A program made the position numbers and the translations under genes. From Corynebacterium uberis (lineage in GTDB: Bacteria; Actinomycetota; Actinomycetes; Mycobacteriales; Mycobacteriaceae): a DNA stretch of 64,000 bases. Position 1 is the first letter of the stretch. Every line of letters begins with the position of its first letter. The stretch spans positions 1,736,001 through 1,800,000 of the forward strand of contig NZ_CP085051.1 of NCBI RefSeq assembly GCF_020616335.1, in the 5' to 3' direction. Shown here one piece after another: positions 1-8,199 of this stretch. Under the pieces are notes generated by a model. That model was given only the letters and a program-made list of their open reading frames with translations. It had not been told where the DNA came from and did not search any database.

Positions 1-1158
1 GCGGTCGCCGCGAGCGCCCGCACGGACGGTGTGATCAGTGTGCGAGAGTTTCAGTCTGACGGCACGGAAGTGACGCACGGCACCACCGAGCTGAGCCACC
101 TTGATTCCATTCATGCTCCCGTGGGCAGCGCCGGCGCCCCTTTTGAGTCGGCGCATCGGAGGTCCCCTCATCCGCTGGATAGCCTGCCTCATCACGCCGC
201 CCGGGCCACCCATCTTGGCGGCCTGATCTGGAGCATGATTCACCGCCAGATGCTCAGCAGGGACACCCAGGGCATGGACATCACCGTGGAAATGGATGTC
301 TTGCCCACCTCCGGCGCCGGCTATGTGGAGGCTATCGACGCCGCGCTGAGCGTGGCGCTGCATTGCGACGCCGCCGGCGACGGGCTAAGCGACGCCCCCA
401 TCCGCGCGCGCCTGGCCGACATCTGCTGGCAGTCAGCCCGGCATTTCGGGACCAGCCCGGTGAGTCGATCCCGCATCGTCGCGGCCCTGCGCGGCAGCGC
501 CGAAGGCTTGACCGTCATCGACTTTGCCGACGGCGCCGTCACCAGCGCCCCCACGCTGATCGGCGGGCCCCTCGAACTCCTGGAGCTCGCCAGCACGCCG
601 ACCGCCGCGGCCGGGGCGTGCGCAGACACCGTATCCACCGCGCTGCTGCGCGCCCAACACGAGTTTGCTGAGCAGGCCGCCCAGGCCTTTGGGGTAGAAA
701 CTGTGCGCCTCTTGCCCGACGCCCACCATCGGGTGGTTGATTGGTTGGAAGCGGTGTGCGAGTCCCGCGGCCCGGACGGCATCCCCTCCCCCTCCCACGC
801 CCACGCATGGATGTCCTATTGGGAGGCACAGACGCGGCTGAGCGCCCAGGCGGCATCCGCCTTGCGTTCCTTGGATCACACGCGGGCGCTGCCCATGATT
901 ACCAGTGCGTCCCGGGCGTGCGCACAGCTGTATGGGGCGCGCGATGAAGGGTTAACACGTGCCTGCCGCGACGCGGGGGCGGTGGCCGCATGGTTGACGT
1001 GCCGGCCCGCAGAAGGCACCGTCTTGGCCTTGGTCCCTGGCGGGCAGGTCGATGATTATGTGCGTCAGCTCGACCGCGAGAATCCCGGAATGTTTGCCCA
1101 GGTTCGCCGGCTGCACCCCGCGGGTCCGGCGCGGTGTGTGCAGCATTCCTCCCACTAG
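1..1158 (+). CDS. Degenerate galactokinase-like (GHMP-fold) protein, 5' end outside window
   Basis: The frame is open from base 1, so the 5' end lies outside the window; a GTG at 31 is an internal candidate only. The visible 385 residues follow the layout of galactokinase. A stretch resembling the N-terminal strands comes first, then LPTSGAGYVEAIDAALSVAL where the family has its Gly/Ser-rich ATP loop. Next come VIDFADG where the family has LLDCRS, a RAQHEFAEQAAQAFGV helix, and CRDAGAVAAWLTCRPAEGTV where the family has the GARMTGGGFGG motif. The Ser-rich loop and the GGGFGG loop are both lost, so kinase activity is doubtful. It is probably a pseudoenzyme or an enzyme of changed function. The fold call is my own alignment by eye. 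Confidence 0.6.
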   Translation, partial: AVAASARTDGVISVREFQSDGTEVTHGTTELSHLDSIHAPVGSAGAPFESAHRRSPHPLDSLPHHAARATHLGGLIWSMIHRQMLSRDTQGMDITVEMDVLPTSGAGYVEAIDAALSVALHCDAAGDGLSDAPIRARLADICWQSARHFGTSPVSRSRIVAALRGSAEGLTVIDFADGAVTSAPTLIGGPLELLELASTPTAAAGACADTVSTALLRAQHEFAEQAAQAFGVETVRLLPDAHHRVVDWLEAVCESRGPDGIPSPSHAHAWMSYWEAQTRLSAQAASALRSLDHTRALPMITSASRACAQLYGARDEGLTRACRDAGAVAAWLTCRPAEGTVLALVPGGQVDDYVRQLDRENPGMFAQVRRLHPAGPARCVQHSSH

Positions 1159-1190
1159 GGGCCCACTAGGGGCGGCGGGAAACACAAGGG

Positions 1191-1660
<470 letters not shown>

Positions 1661-1698
1661 GTTGTTCACAGTACCCCGGCGGTGTCGGGGAGGCGTAA

Positions 1699-2886
1699 TC
1701 AGCGCAGCGGTGGCACGAGGTTGACCGTGCGCACCAGGCCGCCTCCGGGGCCGGCGAACTGGACCCGGCTGATGGAGCCGAGGTCTAAAAAGAGGTGGTG
1801 GAAGCAGCCGGCGTCGCCGGCGAGCCCCTGGCGGATGAAGGACTTGATGGGGTTAACGTGGCTGACAAGGACCACCGTTTTCCCCGCGTATTCGCGCATG
1901 AGGTCGCGGCGCAGCCCGGTGACCCTGCGGTGTAGTGCGCTTAAGGATTCTCCCCCGGGCGGCGCCACGGTGCTGGAGGATCCGGACACCCAGGTGGTGT
2001 GCGTGGCCGGGTCGGCGGCGCGGGCCTCGGCGGGGGTGAGCCCATCCCAGGTGCCAAAGTCCAGCTCGATGAGCCGTTGTTCGGTGCGAACGGGCAGGCC
2101 GGTGGCGTGGCTGACGGCGTCGGCGGTGCTGCGCGCGCGGCGCAGCGGTGAGGAAATCAGGGCGTCGATAGTGTCGGTGCGGGCGATCAGCTCGGCGGCG
2201 GCGCGCGCTTGGTCGCGGCCGAGCTCCGTCAGCTCGGGGTCGGACTGCCCGCTGTAGCGGCCCTGTTCGGAGTAGCTGGTCTGTCCGTGGCGCAGCAGGA
2301 TGAAGGTGCTGGTGGGATCCTCGGTGGTCATCCAGCGGGCGGGGTCATTGTTGTCCTTGGCCGGACTGTCCGGACTGTCCGAGCTAGCCGAACTAGCCGT
2401 GCTCTCCGAACTAGTCGAGGCCGGCGGGGTTGATTCTTCTAACTCGACCGGCCCGCGCGGGTGGCCGCTTCGGGCGGCATCCATGGCAATGTTGGCCAGT
2501 TCATCGGCGGCGGCGTTGCGGGCACGCGGCACCCAGGAGAAGGTCACGGAGCTAAAGCCGCGGACAAGTTCGGCTGCCTGGGCGGCGAGCTTCTTCATGT
2601 CCGGGTGCTTGACCTTCCAGCGCCCGGACATTTGCTCCACCACAAGTTTGGAATCCATGTTGACGGCCACCTCAGTAGCACCCAGCTCGCGGGCGGCTTC
2701 GAGCCCGTTGATCAGCCCTTGGTATTCGGCAACGTTGTTGGTGGCGCTGCGGGAGACCACGTAGGCGATCCGGCGCAGCACGGTGCCGGTGTCTGCGTCA
2801 TAGACCAGGGTCCCGGAGCCGGCGATGCCGGGGTTTCCGCGGGAGCCGCCGTCTGCTTCGATGCGTACGCGCCGTGACTGTGCCAT
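1699..2886 (-). CDS. Bifunctional RNase HI / histidine acid phosphatase
   Basis: This 395-residue fusion has two domains. Residues about 1-140 are an RNase HI fold with RIEADGGSRGNPG at the start and the acidic residues of the DEDD-type active site, so it should cut RNA in RNA:DNA hybrids. A Ser/Ala-rich linker follows. From about residue 190 there is a histidine-phosphatase (CobC/phosphoglycerate-mutase-like) domain with LLRHGQT, SSPLRRARSTA and LVSHVNP. This fusion is a known actinobacterial arrangement; the mycobacterial counterpart acts as RNase H and as an alpha-ribazole phosphatase. It starts 4 bp after the zinc-ribbon gene and is probably cotranscribed with it and the Nif3-like gene. 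Confidence 0.93.
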   Translation of the reverse strand: MAQSRRVRIEADGGSRGNPGIAGSGTLVYDADTGTVLRRIAYVVSRSATNNVAEYQGLINGLEAARELGATEVAVNMDSKLVVEQMSGRWKVKHPDMKKLAAQAAELVRGFSSVTFSWVPRARNAAADELANIAMDAARSGHPRGPVELEESTPPASTSSESTASSASSDSPDSPAKDNNDPARWMTTEDPTSTFILLRHGQTSYSEQGRYSGQSDPELTELGRDQARAAAELIARTDTIDALISSPLRRARSTADAVSHATGLPVRTEQRLIELDFGTWDGLTPAEARAADPATHTTWVSGSSSTVAPPGGESLSALHRRVTGLRRDLMREYAGKTVVLVSHVNPIKSFIRQGLAGDAGCFHHLFLDLGSISRVQFAGPGGGLVRTVNLVPPLR

Positions 2887-2890
2887 GCTC

Positions 2891-3595
2891 TTAGGCCGCC
2901 TTTCGCACCAGGTAGGATCCGCAGTTCGGGCAGGTGGGCAGCTCGTCGGCCGGGGCGTTGGCGATGCGCGAGCGGTCGGCGACCGGCAGGATCATGTAGC
3001 ACCCGGAGCAGGAGCGCCCGTTGAACAGCGCTGCGCCGACGCCGTTTTCCTCCCGCACGGCCTCAAACTCTTCTACGACCGCGGCGGGCAGCGCTGCGGT
3101 CAGGGTGGCGCGCCGGGTGTCGGGGTCGGTAGCTTCGCCGGCTGAGGCGGCGGCGTCGCGGGCGCGGGTGGCGGCGGCGATGCGCCGGTCGAGCTCGTCG
3201 AGGCGGGCGCCGTGCGACTCCGCGTTGGTGCGCAGCGCGTGGATCTCATTGTGGGCCTCCATCAGCTCACCCATGAGGTCGGCGATGCGGGAGCGCGCCG
3301 AGTAGCGGTCATGCTCAAGGTCGCGGCGACGGCTGGGATCCGTCTCTGCGCTCAAGGAGGCCTCATCATCGCGTTGCCGGGCCCGTAGTTTGCGCTCGTC
3401 TTCCTGGATGCGCAGAATCTCGGTCTCCATGTCGTCGACCGCCATGCGTGCGCTGGCCGCGGCGGTGGCGAGGCGGCTGCGCTCGGCACGCAGCTCGTCG
3501 AGGTGGGTTTGTTCCGGGGTGGGCTGGTCAGCGCCCTCGCGGTAGGTGGCCGCCAGTTCGAGGAGCAGGTGCTGGTTGTTAGAGGCAAGTTTCAT
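2891..3595 (-). CDS. Coiled-coil C4 zinc-ribbon protein (DUF164/CT398 family)
   Basis: This 234-residue protein starts at the ATG of MKLASNNQ, which has AGAAAGGCC upstream; the longer open frame has no supporting signal. Residues about 20-170 are rich in Arg, Glu and Ala heptads and form a long antiparallel coiled coil. The C-terminus carries a zinc ribbon, CSGCYMILP followed by CPNCGSYL. Family members are proposed nucleic-acid-binding or adaptor proteins of unknown role. It sits between the Nif3-like gene (16 bp away) and the RNase H fusion (4 bp away), an arrangement conserved in actinobacteria. Confidence 0.88.
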   Translation of the reverse strand: MKLASNNQHLLLELAATYREGADQPTPEQTHLDELRAERSRLATAAASARMAVDDMETEILRIQEDERKLRARQRDDEASLSAETDPSRRRDLEHDRYSARSRIADLMGELMEAHNEIHALRTNAESHGARLDELDRRIAAATRARDAAASAGEATDPDTRRATLTAALPAAVVEEFEAVREENGVGAALFNGRSCSGCYMILPVADRSRIANAPADELPTCPNCGSYLVRKAA

Positions 3596-3611
3596 GGGTG
3601 GTGTGGCCTTT

Positions 3612-4781
3612 CTACGCGTGATCCTGGGCGTGATCCTGGGCGTGGGCGGATAGCGTCCACGGGTCGGTGCGAATATCAATGATGTGGCAGTCCAGGCCGC
3701 TGGCCTCAGTGATGATGCCGGCGGCCTGCGTGGTCCAGGGAAACTCGCTCGCCCAGTGAGCGGTATCAATGACAGCTGGCCCCCCGGCGCGCAGGTACTC
3801 GTCGACGGGGTGGTGGCGCAGGTCAGAGGTGACATACGCGTCTACCCCGAGGCCGCGCACGGTATCAAGGAGGCTATCGCCGGACCCGGAGCACACGGCA
3901 ACGGTAGAGATGCGGCGGTCTGGATCGCCGGCGGCGCGCACCCCCCACACGGTCTGGGGCAGGGCGTCGGCGACGCGCTGGGTGAACTCGCGCAGGGTCA
4001 GTTCACGGTCCAGGGTGCCCACCCGCCCCAGCCCGCACGCAGACTCCGGGGCGGCGCCATCGGCCATCGGGCAGATATCAAAGGCCGGTTCCTCGTAGGG
4101 GTGGGCGGCGCGCAGCGCGGCGACGAGCTCCTGGCGTATCGACGCCCCCGCGACGAACTCCACGCGCACCTCCGCACCGTTGTGTACCGTGCCCACCGTG
4201 CCTTCGGTGGGCTCAGCGCCGGCAAGCGGGCGGAACTGCCCGGTTCCGGTGACCCGCCAGCTGCAGTGATCGTACGCGCCGACGGTGCCGGCACCGGCGT
4301 CGAAAAGCGCCTGCTGCACCTGGTCTACATGGCTGGAAGGAACATAGACCCCCCACTTATCCAAAGCCTGCGGCTCCGCCGGGACGATGGGCGCGCCAGG
4401 GGTAATCCCAAGCAGCTCAGCGAGGTGATCGTTGACCCCAGGGCGAGCGCAGTCGGCGTTGGTATGGGCCGCCATGAGCGCCACCCCGCCCCGAATCAAC
4501 GTGTGCAGCACCCGCCCCTTCGGGTCATCGGCCGCGACCGTGGACGTTCCCTTCAACAACAGCGGGTGGTGCACCAGCAAAAACTGCGCGCCACAATCCA
4601 CCGCTGCCTGCGCGACCTGCTCAGTGCAGTCAAGCGCCAGGGCAACCTTGGTCACCGGTGCTGCCGGATCGCCGCAGATCAAGCCCACCTTGTCCCACGA
4701 TTCCGCCAAGTGCGGCGGGTAGGCCTCCTCGACGATGCGGCGCACATCGGCGACGGTGATCGGGGCTGAAGCGGGACTCAT
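3612..4781 (-). CDS. Nif3-like dinuclear metal-centre protein
   Basis: This 389-residue member of the Nif3/YbgI family starts at ATG 4781 (MSPASAPITVADV). The family has two similar halves holding a di-metal site. Here LLVHHPLLLKG and AAHTNADCARPGVND match the N-terminal metal motifs, and the C-terminal VIDTAHWASE supplies the matching His/Glu. An actinobacterial middle insertion is present (PYEEPAFDICP). It is often annotated as GTP cyclohydrolase I type 2 homolog, but the true function is unsettled. The last codons form a short tandem repeat (AQDHAQDHA from 12-bp units), which looks like slippage and is probably harmless. Confidence 0.88.
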   Translation of the reverse strand: MSPASAPITVADVRRIVEEAYPPHLAESWDKVGLICGDPAAPVTKVALALDCTEQVAQAAVDCGAQFLLVHHPLLLKGTSTVAADDPKGRVLHTLIRGGVALMAAHTNADCARPGVNDHLAELLGITPGAPIVPAEPQALDKWGVYVPSSHVDQVQQALFDAGAGTVGAYDHCSWRVTGTGQFRPLAGAEPTEGTVGTVHNGAEVRVEFVAGASIRQELVAALRAAHPYEEPAFDICPMADGAAPESACGLGRVGTLDRELTLREFTQRVADALPQTVWGVRAAGDPDRRISTVAVCSGSGDSLLDTVRGLGVDAYVTSDLRHHPVDEYLRAGGPAVIDTAHWASEFPWTTQAAGIITEASGLDCHIIDIRTDPWTLSAHAQDHAQDHA

Positions 4782-4975
4782 AAGGCAGCGGGTCTCCTCG
4801 GTAGAACGTGTAGCGGCATACGGCCAGGACCTCCCAGTGTAGTTTCGCCCCCAGCACACCCCGGCGCGCCCCGCCGCGGCCACCAGCCATGCAGCCGCGC
4901 GACACCCCGGCAGGCACAATAGGCACAGACATACCATCGTTGCCAGCGCCGCACACCCCGGAAGGAGCCTCCCCC

Positions 4976-5521
4976 ATGGGCCACACCAGCCCCTCGCCCG
5001 CCTCCCCTGCTTCGCCTGCCTCGGCCGCCTCGCCCGATGATCGCCTCCACCTGACCGTCGTGTGCACAGGCAACATCTGCCGCTCCCCCATGGGAGAAGC
5101 CCTCCTCAACACCGCAATCACCGCCGCAGGCCTCGACGCCGAAGTCCGCGTCACCTCCTGCGGGATGGGCGGATGGCACGTCGGCCAACACGCAGACCAC
5201 CGGGCCCGCGCCGAACTGACCCGCCACGGCATCGATGCCTCCGCACTGCGCGCCAGCCAATTCGGGCCCGACGACGCCGCCGCCGACCTCCTCCTAGCCA
5301 TGGACCACGGCCACCAACGCCAACTACGCCACGCCGGCGTCGACCCGGAGCGCATCGCCCTCTTTCGCAGCTTCGACCCACACGCCCCCGCACACGCAGA
5401 AGTCGCAGACCCCTACTACGACGGCCCAGAAGAATTCGCCCGCACCTACCAACAACTCCACGACGCCATCCCCGGCATCCTCGACTGGATCCAGGCACAG
5501 CTAGCCGGCCGCCGCCGCTGA
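4976..5521 (+). CDS. Low-molecular-weight protein tyrosine phosphatase
   Basis: This 181-residue protein has the P-loop CTGNICRSP of low-Mr phosphatases (CX5RS) and the distal general-acid motif VADPYYDGPEEF. It should hydrolyse phosphotyrosine, and possibly phosphoarginine. The ATG at 4976 is preferred because GGAAGGAG lies about 8 bp upstream; a longer open frame from 4889 lacks such a site. The first 20 residues are a Ser/Pro/Ala repeat and are probably disordered. It is divergent from the Nif3-like gene and followed after 14 bp by the SURF1-like gene, so the two may share a transcript. Confidence 0.9.
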   Translation: MGHTSPSPASPASPASAASPDDRLHLTVVCTGNICRSPMGEALLNTAITAAGLDAEVRVTSCGMGGWHVGQHADHRARAELTRHGIDASALRASQFGPDDAAADLLLAMDHGHQRQLRHAGVDPERIALFRSFDPHAPAHAEVADPYYDGPEEFARTYQQLHDAIPGILDWIQAQLAGRRR

Positions 5522-5535
5522 GTAGGGTAGAAAAG

Positions 5536-6600
5536 GTGAATACGACCACCCAGCCCCACGCCCGCCCCGCCCGCGGTGTGCGCATGGCACGCACCTTCAT
5601 CAAACCTGGGTGGGTCATCGCCGTCATAGCCATCCTCGGGTTTTCCTACCTCGCCTTCACCCTCCTCGCCCCCTGGCAACTAGGCAAAGACCACGACATC
5701 ACGCAACGCAACGAGCGTATCGACGCCGCCGCACGCACCGCCCCCGTCCCCGTCACCGACATCTTTGACACCCACGGGGCCATCACCCCCGAAAACGAAT
5801 GGCGCCAAGTCCGCCTCACCGGCCACTACCTCCCCGAAGCCGAAAGCGTCCTCCGCATGCGCCCCGTCGACGGAGGACCAGCCATCCAAGCCCTCACCCC
5901 CTTCACCACAACCACCGGCACCACCTACCTAATCAACCGCGGCTACGTATCCACCCGCGGCGCCGAAGTCCCCGACTTTGCCGCCCCACCCAGCGGCCAA
6001 GTCACCATCGAAGGCGTCGCCCGCCAAAACGAGGCAACCCCCGACCGCGAACCCTTCACCGAAAACGGCCGACTCCAGGTCTACGGCATCAACACCGACT
6101 ACATCGGACAAGCCGCCCACGTCACCCTCGCCCACGACTTCATCCAGCTCACCGACTCCCAACCCGGCGTACTCAAGGCCATGCCGATCCCCAAACTCGA
6201 CCGCGGATCCCACCTGTCCTACGGCCTCCAATGGATCGCCTTCGGCATCATGGCCCCCCTCGGCCTGGGCTACTTTATCTGGGCCGAAATGCGCGAACGC
6301 CGCCGCGTAGACGCGGAAACCGCCGAGCTCGACGCCACCGAGGCGGCTAGCACGGGGGCTGATGCAGCTGATGCTGGGGCGGCTGGGGCGGCAGGGGCGG
6401 CCGGGGCGGCTCCGAAGAAAAACAAGGCCGCGCTGCGCCAAATGCTTTGGGACGACCAAGACCTCTCCCAACCACCCACGAGCATCCTGCCCAACCGCAC
6501 ACGCACCCACGAACACTCCCGACGCCTAGCCGACCGCTACGGCGGATCCCGGCGCAACGACTACGCCAAGTTCGCCCGGCGAGACGAAGAACGCTTCTAG
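5536..6600 (+). CDS. SURF1-family membrane protein
   Basis: The protein is about 354 residues, with SURF1 topology. There is a transmembrane segment near the N-terminus (WVIAVIAILGFSYLAFTLL), a large extracytoplasmic domain, and a second transmembrane segment (IAFGIMAPLGLGYFIWAEM). The family signatures PWQLGKDHD, GHYLPEAE and INRGYVS are visible. SURF1 proteins help assemble haem-copper cytochrome oxidase. The start could be GTG 5536 or ATG 5584, and neither has a strong ribosome site. The cytoplasmic tail contains an Ala/Gly run (residues about 275-295) and then a basic region. It is the last gene before a non-coding stretch. Confidence 0.85.
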   Translation: MNTTTQPHARPARGVRMARTFIKPGWVIAVIAILGFSYLAFTLLAPWQLGKDHDITQRNERIDAAARTAPVPVTDIFDTHGAITPENEWRQVRLTGHYLPEAESVLRMRPVDGGPAIQALTPFTTTTGTTYLINRGYVSTRGAEVPDFAAPPSGQVTIEGVARQNEATPDREPFTENGRLQVYGINTDYIGQAAHVTLAHDFIQLTDSQPGVLKAMPIPKLDRGSHLSYGLQWIAFGIMAPLGLGYFIWAEMRERRRVDAETAELDATEAASTGADAADAGAAGAAGAAGAAPKKNKAALRQMLWDDQDLSQPPTSILPNRTRTHEHSRRLADRYGGSRRNDYAKFARRDEERF

Positions 6601-6773
6601 CGCCACGCCCCCGGTCCCCTCTGAGCGCTCCGCCTTTCGCAGGGCGCCGCCGCGCCCTCCTCTTGTAGCTCTGCGCCGCGCCCTCCTCCTTGTGCCGTGC
6701 CCCGCCACGGCCCTACTTGCAGCCCTGCCTCGCGCCCCCACTTGCAGCCCTGCCCCGCGCACCCACTTGCAAC

Positions 6774-6868
6774 GTGTGACTGGTGGGATTAACAGAGTGC
6801 ACAAATCACCCCCGAAACAGCGGTTTTTTACCCCCAAAAACGCACCGTGTAAACCACACCAGTCACAC
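6774..6868. repeat. Widely spaced 12-bp perfect inverted repeat
   Basis: GTGTGACTGGTG at 6774-6785 is matched by CACCAGTCACAC at 6857-6868. The similarity extends outward and inward with a few mismatches over roughly 28 bp per arm (TGCA..GTGTGACTGGTG..G.TT.ACA). The 71-nt interior holds poly-T and poly-A tracts. It could be the ends of a miniature element, paired operator half-sites or two facing promoters; the sequence alone does not decide. Confidence 0.7.
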
Positions 6869-6872
6869 AGTG

Positions 6873-6934
6873 CAAAAGAGGTCCGGCGCAAAAGGGATCC
6901 GGGACAAAAGGGGTCCGGGGCAAAAGGGGCGGGA
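6873..6934. repeat. 16-bp tandem repeat, about four units
   Basis: CAAAAG starts at 6873, 6889, 6905 and 6921, an exact 16-bp period. The unit is approximately CAAAAGGGGTCCGGGG with single-base variants. The last unit is diverged. No reading frame uses it. Confidence 0.85.
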
Positions 6935-6980
6935 AGACCGAAGCACCAAGGGGGCCCAGAACACCATCAAGGCATAACGA

Positions 6981-7012
6981 AAGGGCGGCTTCCCAATAGG
7001 AAAACCGCCCTT
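6981..7012 (-). terminator. Hairpin downstream of tRNA-Val
   Basis: AAGGGCGG at 6981-6988 pairs with CCGCCCTT at 7005-7012. It sits 17 bp beyond the 3' end of the minus-strand tRNA and is followed on that strand by a short T-rich stretch (CCCTTTCGTT). It is likely the tRNA terminator, although the U-tract is weak. Confidence 0.6.
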
Positions 7013-7028
7013 GTTCTCGCGCTACAGA

Positions 7029-7104
7029 TGGTGCGCCCTGACGGGCTCGAACCGCCGACCTGCTGGGTGTAAACCAGCTGCTCTTCCAGCTGAGCTAAAG
7101 GCGC
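7029..7104 (-). tRNA. tRNA-Val (anticodon TAC)
   Basis: The minus strand folds as a complete cloverleaf. The acceptor is GCGCCTT paired with AGGGCGC, the D-arm is TAGCTCAGCTGGAAGAGCA, and the anticodon stem GCTGG/CCAGC encloses TTTACAC. The T-arm carries GGTTCGAACC. The CCA end is encoded (7029-7031). Anticodon TAC reads valine codons. Confidence 0.95.
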
Positions 7105-7192
7105 ATAGCAAACTAGACTCCCCGGTCATGCGGGGCACCCGAGCTAGCCGGGTCATGGTATCACGAACGCGGAAGCCTACCTAGTCGGAGGC

Positions 7193-7624
7193 CTACTTGC
7201 GGGTATGACCGCGCTGCACGAGGCAGGAGCCCTGCCAATTGCCCAAGCGTTCTGCCTTGGTTTGCACCAGGCCGGCCAGTTGCGCGGACTCAGCGATGAT
7301 TCCGGGCTCGACGGTGCCTACCTGCCCGGTGCCGGGAGTGAGCAACCAGATGCTGCCGTCGTCGGAGAGGGGACGGACGGCGTCGACAAGCCCATCGACG
7401 AGGTCCCCGTCCTCGTCGCGCCACCACAGCAGGACAACGTCGCAGACCTCATCGGTGTCCTCATCGAGCAGCTCCTCCCCCAGGAAGTCCTCGATTGCTT
7501 CGGATATTGCCGAGTCGCAGTCGTCGTCCCAGCCTAATTCCTGCACAATGTCGTCGTGCTTGATGCACAGTCGCTGAACAAAATCCTGGGCGCTGCCGTC
7601 TTTGGCACCCGGAGCTTCGACCAC
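7193..7624 (-). CDS. DUF3052 family protein
   Basis: This acidic 143-residue protein starts at GTG 7624, preceded by a good GGAGGA 8 bp upstream. The pattern fits the actinobacterial DUF3052 family (VQELGWDDDCD, VCDVVLLWWRDEDGDL, WLLTPGTGQVG). Members are commonly encoded beside aceE, as here, where the two genes are divergent. The biochemical role is unknown. A possible link to pyruvate dehydrogenase rests only on this conserved neighbourhood. Confidence 0.8.
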   Translation of the reverse strand: MVEAPGAKDGSAQDFVQRLCIKHDDIVQELGWDDDCDSAISEAIEDFLGEELLDEDTDEVCDVVLLWWRDEDGDLVDGLVDAVRPLSDDGSIWLLTPGTGQVGTVEPGIIAESAQLAGLVQTKAERLGNWQGSCLVQRGHTRK

Positions 7625-8199
7625 TGTGATGTTCCTCCAAGTCTCATGTCACTAGGTTGTCCCAGCGTTGCTTCTACTAACCCCACGTTTCAGACCTATG
7701 CCCGATCCGTAAGATTGCCTGAAGCTTACAGAACCCTCGACAACTTTGCGGCTTAGTTACGCTGAGTGACCGTTTTTTAGCAGAATACAGCCCCCGACGC
7801 ACAGGCGGTAGGTCACACACCGAAAAGCCCCCTGCACAACCTCTCACACCCAACCTGAGACAACGCTGGCACCACCGTGGCGGGGAGCGGACAACAACGC
7901 AGCCGCGCGACAATACAGTGGGCTCATCGCGCTGTTCGCCCGCCACGCGCACCAGCGCAGCCGTTTGCGCGATCCGCGGTGCGACGCCGACTCAAATCGC
8001 CGCCGACAACTATGCTCGAAGCCACGGCCACGAGGCCCGACCCCTGGCGGGCATCGCCACGGGCGGGACCCAACGAACCCCGGGGCCAACCGCACCTGCA
8101 AGGAAGCGTGCTGCGTCGCAGCACCTTCGAATCACCGCGGGGAGCACGCGGCCCTGCCCGTCCACCAGGACACCAACACCAAGAGGAGACAATCTGACT
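7625..8199. promoter_or_regulatory. 575-bp intergenic region between DUF3052 gene and aceE
   Basis: The region separates divergent genes, so it must hold both promoters. The first 150 bp are AT-richer (TTACAGAACCCTCGACAAC, TTAGTTACGCTGAGTG, a T6 run at about 7773). The last 300 bp are GC-rich and lack a convincing gene. An open frame that extends aceE upstream to 7918 is not conserved-looking and has no ribosome site. CCAGCGTTG recurs inverted about 200 bp apart. I cannot fix a -10/-35 pair with confidence. The aceE mRNA may have a long leader. Confidence 0.5.

Larger units (their letters stand above)
6601..7028. other. Non-coding stretch with repeats
   Basis: No convincing gene lies between the SURF1-like gene and tRNA-Val. 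The segment holds ACTTGCAGCCCTGC-type direct repeats near 6715-6770, a 12-bp inverted repeat, a four-unit 16-bp tandem repeat and a hairpin beside the tRNA, each listed separately. Open frames here run into the tRNA or consist of repeats. Confidence 0.7.

Noticed and set aside
3612..3645. 12-bp tandem repeat at the Nif3-like gene's 3' end as a regulatory site
   Set aside because: It encodes AQDH units in frame up to the stop and looks like simple replication slippage.
7918..8199. N-terminal extension of aceE
   Set aside because: The extension is open by GC bias only; the ribosome site and the family N-terminus both point to ATG 8200.
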